A stretch of 9,545 bases of DNA, taken from assembly GCA_030916665.1 (NCBI GenBank), contig JAUPWC010000546.1:1-9545 (forward strand). Direction: 5' to 3'. Within the stretch, counting starts at the first letter, position 1. Each line of letters starts with the position of its first letter. A model generated the notes under the pieces. The model had not been told where the DNA came from, did not search any database, and worked only from the letters and a program-made list of their open reading frames with translations. Below, in pieces: positions 5,861-9,545 of the stretch. The DNA comes from Verrucomicrobiota bacterium. Its GTDB lineage: Bacteria > Verrucomicrobiota > Verrucomicrobiia > Opitutales > Opitutaceae. Both the position numbers and the translations under genes were made by a program.

Positions 5861-6229
5861 ATGCGTCTCCGCGCCGGGCAGCGCCTGCGGCGCAACAGTG
5901 ACTTCCGCGCCGTCCGTGAGCTGGGCCGCCGCATGGATTGCGGGGCCTTTCAGCTGACTTGGCGCATCCGGTCTGCGGATGAATCCGCCAAGTCCGTCCG
6001 TGTGGGTGTGGTCGCCTCCCGGGCCTCTGTCGGCAACGCGGTCCACCGCAACCGGGCCAAGCGCCGCCTCCGCGAGCTCTACCGCCGCCACCAGCACCTC
6101 GTGCCGCCCGGCGTCGATCTGGTCCTGACCGCCCGCGGCGTCCTGCTCCGCCTGGAATTCGCCGAAGCCGCGCAACGTTTTGTCCACGCCTGCGGCAGAC
6201 TGCCGGCAACGCCCCCGAAAAATGCCTGA
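5861..6229 (+). CDS. rnpA: Ribonuclease P protein component
   Basis: This is the 122-residue protein cofactor of RNase P, which with the catalytic RNA removes 5' leaders from pre-tRNAs in the cytoplasm. The N-terminus (LRAGQRLRRNSDFRAVRELGRR) is the family leader-binding region. The hallmark RNR helix is intact: SRASVGNAVHRNRAKRRLRE at residues 53-72, with RNR at 63-65. It starts two bases after rpmH and its last eight bases (ATGCCTGA) contain the ATG of yidD, so translation across the junction is probably coupled. The length is normal for the family. Confidence 0.96.
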   Translation: MRLRAGQRLRRNSDFRAVRELGRRMDCGAFQLTWRIRSADESAKSVRVGVVASRASVGNAVHRNRAKRRLRELYRRHQHLVPPGVDLVLTARGVLLRLEFAEAAQRFVHACGRLPATPPKNA

Positions 6230-6605
6230 TCCCGACCATCGTGTCATCCTGAGCGAAGCGAAGGATCCAGCCATCCGGGCAACTCCGGCCTCTGGACTCT
6301 TCGCTTCGCTCAGAGTGACAACCGCGTGGCTCCTGCACCTGCCCGTCCGCCTGCTCGACGCTGCGATCTGGCTCTACCAGCGCACGCTGTCCCCGGCCCT
6401 GGTCGTGCTGAACCCCACCTGCGGCTGTCGCTTCGCCCCGAGCTGCTCGCACTACGCCCGCGAGGCGCTGCGCGAACACGGCCTGTTCGCCGGTGTCGGC
6501 CTGATTGTGGTGCGCCTTGCCAAATGCGGTCCCTGGCACCCGGGCGGCGAAGATTCCGTCCCGCCGCGCCGCCGGCCTGTCTGCTCCAAAGTTTCCGCCT
6601 CCTGA
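6222..6605 (+). CDS. yidD: Membrane protein insertion efficiency factor YidD
   Basis: YidD is a small membrane-associated protein that helps YidC/Sec insert inner-membrane proteins. The core is clear: amphipathic LLDAAIWLYQRTLSP (Leu51-Tyr-Gln-Arg), the CRFAPSCSHYAREAL block (Cys69, Cys75; Cys67 precedes), and RLAKCGPWHPGGEDSVPP (Cys102). From the ATG at 6222, which overlaps the end of rnpA by eight bases, the product is 127 residues. YidD is usually about 70-90. The excess lies in residues 7-33, which are encoded by an inserted palindromic repeat (6242-6320). An alternative GTG at 6315, inside the right arm of the repeat, would give 96 residues. The original gene probably began at 6222 and the repeat landed in its first codons. 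yidC starts 12 bases downstream. Confidence 0.9.
   Translation: MPDPDHRVILSEAKDPAIRATPASGLFASLRVTTAWLLHLPVRLLDAAIWLYQRTLSPALVVLNPTCGCRFAPSCSHYAREALREHGLFAGVGLIVVRLAKCGPWHPGGEDSVPPRRRPVCSKVSAS
6242..6320. repeat. 79-bp palindromic repeat element inside the 5' end of yidD
   Basis: Two 29-base arms (6242-6270 and 6292-6320) are inverted copies with 25 matches of 29, around a 21-base loop that itself contains CCGG...CCGG. The core GAGCGAAGCGAAG is identical in both arms, and the outer ends read TGTCA and TGACA. Elements with this core (recognisable by chance translations such as LSEAKD and RFAQDD) are dispersed in many bacterial genomes. That is recalled general knowledge, not a search. The element keeps the yidD frame open. 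Confidence 0.85.
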
Positions 6606-6617
6606 CCCCTTTTCTTC

Positions 6618-8456
6618 ATGGATAAAAAGAACACGACCATCGGTGTGCTGCTGCTTGTCGCCGCAGTGGTGAGCATGATTCTCAGCGCGAAATACGCTCC
6701 CAAGCCCGCAGCCCCGCTGCCCCTCACGCCCGCCCCCGTCGAATCCACCGCGACCCCCGCCGCCGACACCACGCCGGTCGCCGCACCCGATGCCACGACC
6801 ACCGCCACCGGTCCGGCTGCCGGTCCCGTTTCCACCCCCGCGCTCGGCCTCGCCGAAACCGTCACGCTCGCCAACGACGTGATGATCGTGACGCTGACCA
6901 ACCACGGCGGCGCCATCGAGCACATCGCGCTCAAGCAGCATCTCGCCATCCAAGGCCAGCCCGGGCTCTACACGCTCAACGCCGTGCGCGCCGCCCCGGC
7001 CCTCAGCCTGACGGATTTCCCCGGCGCCGACCGCCACACGACTTACACGCTGGTCTCCAAGACCGACACCGAGGCCGTCTATCGCGCCACCACGCCGACA
7101 CTCGAGATCACCCGCCGCTACTCGCTCGCCCAGGAAGCCGGCCGCGACGACTACCACGTCCGCCACGAAACCACCTTCCGCAACATCACTGACGCCGCGC
7201 AGGTCCTGCCCAAGGCCGTGTTCAACCTTGGCACCGCCACGCCGCTCAACGCCGCCGACTACGGCATGTATCTTAACACCGGCTATGGCGACGGCGAGGA
7301 CACCCACTTCATCGCCCGCAGCGACCTCGAGGGCGGAGGTTTGCTCAGCTGGATCGGCATGAAGGACGGCAGCCCACCGGCGTTCATTGAGCGCCCCTCC
7401 GCCATCACCTGGGCCACGGTGAAGAATCAGTTCTTCTGCATGATCCTCACGCCCGACCAGCCGGGCAGCGGTGTGCGCGCCGAGCGCGTGAAACTCGACC
7501 CCCGCGCGCCGGCCGACGACAAACGCCTCTACGGCGTCACCGGTTACGCCGAGTTCGAGCTGAAGCCGCTCGCCGCCGGCGCCGCCTCGACCCTCGGTGC
7601 CGACTACTACGCCGGCCCCAAGGAATACAAGCGCCTCGGCAACGGCGACATCTTCAAGCACGGCGAGGAGAAGGTCATGCAGTTCGACTCCTTCTTCTTC
7701 AACAAGATCTTCCTCTCCGGCTTCTTCGCCCCGCTGTTGCTCACGATCATGAACTGGGTGCACAGCCTGGTGGCCCACGTCTCACCCGAATGGGCCTGGG
7801 GCTGGGCCATCGTCATCACGACCCTCACCCTGAAAATCGTCTTCCTGCCGCTCACCCTCGCCGCCTCCAAGTCCGCCAAGCGCATGGCCAAGCTCCAGCC
7901 GCACATGCAGGCCCTCCGCGAGAAATACAAGGACAACCCCCAGAAGATGCAGGCCGAGACCCTCCGCATCTTCAAGGAGAACAAGGTCAATCCCGTCGGC
8001 GGCTGCATTCCGATCCTCATCACCATCCCGTTCTTCGTCGGCTTCTTCGCCATGCTGCAGAGCGCCTCCGACCTGCGCTTCGCGGGCTTCCTGTGGGTGA
8101 CCGACCTCTCGGCCGCCGACACCGTGTGGCGCATCCCCGGTCTCGATCTGCCGCTCAACATCATGCCGCTCCTCATGGGCGCGACCATGATCTTCCAGAT
8201 GAAGCTCACGCCCACGCCGACCGCCGATCCGGCGCAGCAGACCATGTTCAAGATCATGCCCTGGATCTTCACGCTCTTCTGCTACACCTTCGCCGCCGGT
8301 CTCGCCCTCTACTCGACCATCAACGGTCTCTTCACCATCGGCCAGCAGATGATCATCAACCGCATGCCCGAGCCCGACCTGCCCATCAACAACGGCGGCG
8401 CGGCCAAACCCGCGGCCGGCGGTTTAAAGAACGTCACGCCGAAAAAGAAGAAATGA
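6618..8456 (+). CDS. yidC: Membrane protein insertase YidC
   Basis: This is a 612-residue inner-membrane insertase that folds membrane proteins alone or with SecYEG. In order: an N-terminal transmembrane anchor (about 8-23), a flexible Pro/Ala/Thr-rich linker (about 28-75), the large periplasmic beta domain typical of Gram-negative YidC (about 80-350), and the conserved Oxa1-type five-helix core from about residue 365. Core signatures are FFAPLLLTIMNWVHSLV, FLPLTLAASKSAKRMAKLQP, the cytoplasmic hairpin ALREKYKDNPQKMQAETLRI, NPVGGCIPILITIPFFVGFF, and a late helix GLALYSTINGLFTIGQQ. The groove residue that is Arg in E. coli is Lys406 here, a conservative change. The tail ends in KKKK. It is the last gene of the rpmH cluster; a long hairpin abuts its stop codon. 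Confidence 0.97.
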   Translation: MDKKNTTIGVLLLVAAVVSMILSAKYAPKPAAPLPLTPAPVESTATPAADTTPVAAPDATTTATGPAAGPVSTPALGLAETVTLANDVMIVTLTNHGGAIEHIALKQHLAIQGQPGLYTLNAVRAAPALSLTDFPGADRHTTYTLVSKTDTEAVYRATTPTLEITRRYSLAQEAGRDDYHVRHETTFRNITDAAQVLPKAVFNLGTATPLNAADYGMYLNTGYGDGEDTHFIARSDLEGGGLLSWIGMKDGSPPAFIERPSAITWATVKNQFFCMILTPDQPGSGVRAERVKLDPRAPADDKRLYGVTGYAEFELKPLAAGAASTLGADYYAGPKEYKRLGNGDIFKHGEEKVMQFDSFFFNKIFLSGFFAPLLLTIMNWVHSLVAHVSPEWAWGWAIVITTLTLKIVFLPLTLAASKSAKRMAKLQPHMQALREKYKDNPQKMQAETLRIFKENKVNPVGGCIPILITIPFFVGFFAMLQSASDLRFAGFLWVTDLSAADTVWRIPGLDLPLNIMPLLMGATMIFQMKLTPTPTADPAQQTMFKIMPWIFTLFCYTFAAGLALYSTINGLFTIGQQMIINRMPEPDLPINNGGAAKPAAGGLKNVTPKKKK

Positions 8457-8532
8457 AAGTAGCGAGTAGTGAGTAGCGGGTAGCGAGCATCCCCCGCGCT
8501 CACCTCTACTCGCTACTCACTACTCGCTACTT
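8457..8532. repeat. Long near-perfect inverted repeat filling the yidC-yebC gap
   Basis: Arms 8457-8483 and 8506-8532 are inverted copies matching at 26 of 27 positions; the one mismatch becomes a G.U pair in the plus-strand RNA. The 22-base loop has a further GAGC/GCTC pair. Each arm is built from near-repeats of TAGCGAG and TAGTGAG, unlike the surrounding sequence. The left arm begins at the base after the yidC TGA, and the right arm ends seven bases before the yebC ATG. There is no T run after the stem. It looks like a dispersed palindromic element rather than a standard terminator. Confidence 0.85.
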
Positions 8533-8539
8533 CCCTCGA

Positions 8540-9262
8540 ATGGCCGGCCACAACAAATGGTCCAAGGTGAAGCGGCTCAAGGCCGTGACCGACGCGCGCA
8601 AGGGCAAGGTCTTCTCGCGGCTCTCCCGTGACATCACCATGGCCGCCAAGGCCGGCGGCGGCGATCCCGGCGGCAACGCCCGGCTCCGCACGCTCCTGCT
8701 CAAGGCCCGCGAGGCCAACATGCCCGCCGAAAACGTGGACCGCGCCATCCAGAAGGGCACCGGCGAACTGCCCGGGGTCGTCTTCGAGGAGCTCCATTAC
8801 GAGGGCTACGGCCCGGGCGGCGTCGCCTTCGTCGTGCTGGCCACAACCGACAACAAGCAGCGCACCGCCCAAATCGTACGTTCCCTCTTCGCCAATCACG
8901 GCGGCAACCTCGCGCAGAACGGCGCCGTCGCCTTCCAGTTTCTCCACGCCGGCCAGTTCCTGATTTCCAAGGAACAGATCGCCGACGACAAGCTGCTGGA
9001 AATCGCCCTCGAGGCCGGCGCCGACGATGTCATCACCACCGAGCAGGGCCACGAGGTGCGCTGCGACCTGCACGTTTTCGACAAGGTCGCCCACGCGCTG
9101 GAAAAGGCCGGCCTCAAGCCCGAGTCCGCCGAGATCGCCTACATTCCCACGACGACCGTCCCCGTGGATGCCGCCACCGCTGCATCGCTCGAAAAACTCC
9201 ACGAAGCCCTCGACAACGAGGACGACGTCTCGGCCGTTTACTCAAACGAAGACGCGGGTTGA
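8540..9262 (+). CDS. yebC: YebC/PmpR family regulatory protein
   Basis: This is a 240-residue cytoplasmic protein of the YebC/TACO1 family, described both as DNA-binding regulators and as factors that help ribosomes through difficult sequences. The start MAGHNKWSKVKRLKAVTDA..KGKVFSRLSRDI is the conserved N-terminus. The domain continues with AAKAGGGDPGGNARLRTLLLKAREANMPAENVDRAIQKGTG, then ELHYEGYGPGGVAFVV, the NKQRTAQIVRSLFANHGGNL segment and a C-terminal domain with YIPTTTV. The length is normal for the family. It follows the rpmH cluster on the same strand but is separated from yidC by the hairpin at 8457-8532, and its start lies only seven bases after that stem with no ribosome binding site. 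Confidence 0.95.
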   Translation: MAGHNKWSKVKRLKAVTDARKGKVFSRLSRDITMAAKAGGGDPGGNARLRTLLLKAREANMPAENVDRAIQKGTGELPGVVFEELHYEGYGPGGVAFVVLATTDNKQRTAQIVRSLFANHGGNLAQNGAVAFQFLHAGQFLISKEQIADDKLLEIALEAGADDVITTEQGHEVRCDLHVFDKVAHALEKAGLKPESAEIAYIPTTTVPVDAATAASLEKLHEALDNEDDVSAVYSNEDAG

Positions 9263-9265
9263 GCA

Positions 9266-9319
9266 GGCCGGTCTCCGACTGGCCGTCTGGGCCGCAGGGT
9301 CGTCGCCTGTGGCGACCCT
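9266..9319. terminator. Tandem hairpins between convergent yebC and mgsA
   Basis: Hairpin one is GGCCGGTC-TCC-GACTGGCC (9266-9284), eight pairs including one G.U. Hairpin two is AGGGTCG (9296-9302) with CGACCCT (9313-9319), seven perfect pairs around ten bases; an alternative inner stem TCGCC-TGT-GGCGA is also possible. They lie between two convergent stop codons, so a shared termination or REP-like role is plausible. Neither has a T run. Confidence 0.4.
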
Positions 9320-9337
9320 ACAAGGACCCGATCAGCT

Positions 9338-9545
9338 CTACTCCTTCCCCTTCGCCCCCTTCCCCGACGCTTTGATTTCCACGGCCAGACTGCGTTTCGC
9401 GTAGGCCTCGTAGTCGGGCACCAGGCGGTCGTATTCGCCGTGCATGAGCGGCGAGGAGATCAGGAAATCCGCGGTCGCGCGGTCGCAGGCCACGGGCACG
9501 TTCCACACCACGGCCATGCGCAGGAGCGCCTTCACGTCGGGATCG
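9338..9545 (-). CDS. mgsA: Methylglyoxal synthase, 3' part
   Basis: The last 68 residues of a minus-strand gene lie in the window; it continues beyond base 9545. MgsA converts dihydroxyacetone phosphate to methylglyoxal and phosphate in the cytoplasm, a bypass of lower glycolysis. The visible part opens with [20 protein letters not shown], matching the E. coli segment that contains catalytic Asp101 (here codon 9538-9536), followed by [11 protein letters not shown] and the [12 protein letters not shown] end of the family. A short Lys/Gly-rich tail (SGKGAKGKE) extends past the usual C-terminus. The earlier catalytic residues lie outside the window. It converges on yebC. Confidence 0.93.
   Translation of the reverse strand, partial: DPDVKALLRMAVVWNVPVACDRATADFLISSPLMHGEYDRLVPDYEAYAKRSLAVEIKASGKGAKGKE

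Noticed and set aside
6178..6188. TTTTGTCCACG in rnpA as a DnaA box near an origin
   Set aside because: It is a single near-match inside coding sequence, with no cluster, AT-rich unwinding region or dnaA gene nearby, although rpmH-rnpA can lie close to origins in other bacteria.
6242..6320. Reading the repeat as a CRISPR unit or an insertion sequence
   Set aside because: There are only two inverted arms, no direct repeats with spacers, and no transposase.
5859..7778. A 639-residue open frame on the minus strand opposite rnpA, yidD and yidC
   Set aside because: It is antisense to three well-recognised genes, has a Gly/Arg/Ala-rich composition typical of GC-rich shadow frames, and includes the chance translation of the palindromic repeat.

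Overview
This window looks like ordinary chromosome from a GC-rich Gram-negative bacterium. The best guess is Verrucomicrobiota, Opitutaceae or a relative. The reasons are a strong G/C bias at third codon positions, an envelope gene set that implies an outer membrane, no recognisable Shine-Dalgarno sequence before any start codon, and the style of the palindromic repeats. The taxonomic call is inference from these traits, not from a marker tree.

Left part (1-1970, + strand): the 3' end of cysN (sulfate adenylyltransferase GTPase subunit, no fused APS kinase), an Rrf2-family regulator resembling the cysteine regulator CymR, and a short single-domain PqiA-like membrane protein. A perfect GC hairpin (1941-1970) follows and reads best as the terminator of the converging minus-strand gene. 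Middle part (2021-5394): a minus-strand outer-membrane beta-barrel gene, a divergent exported PrxQ/Bcp-type peroxiredoxin on +, and then a two-gene minus-strand operon. In that operon an unnamed protein with a kinase-like fold overlaps by ATGA with a YfeH-type SBF-like transporter.

Right part (5395-9545): a 326-base intergenic region holds candidate divergent promoters, a possible small ORF and a C-rich, G-poor leader. It precedes the conserved membrane-biogenesis cluster rpmH-rnpA-yidD-yidC (ribosomal protein L34, RNase P protein, YidD, YidC insertase). yebC follows on the same strand, then the convergent 3' end of mgsA (methylglyoxal synthase). rpmH (45 aa) is easily missed because it is so short.

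No defence system, prophage, CRISPR array or transposase is present. The most unusual features are non-coding or regulatory: a 79-bp palindromic repeat inserted in frame into the 5' end of yidD; a long near-perfect hairpin filling the yidC-yebC gap exactly; a shared TAG-Y(3-4)-TGCG-CCA block at three promoters, two of which end on an ATG and suggest leaderless transcripts; and the kinase-like protein coupled to a transporter.
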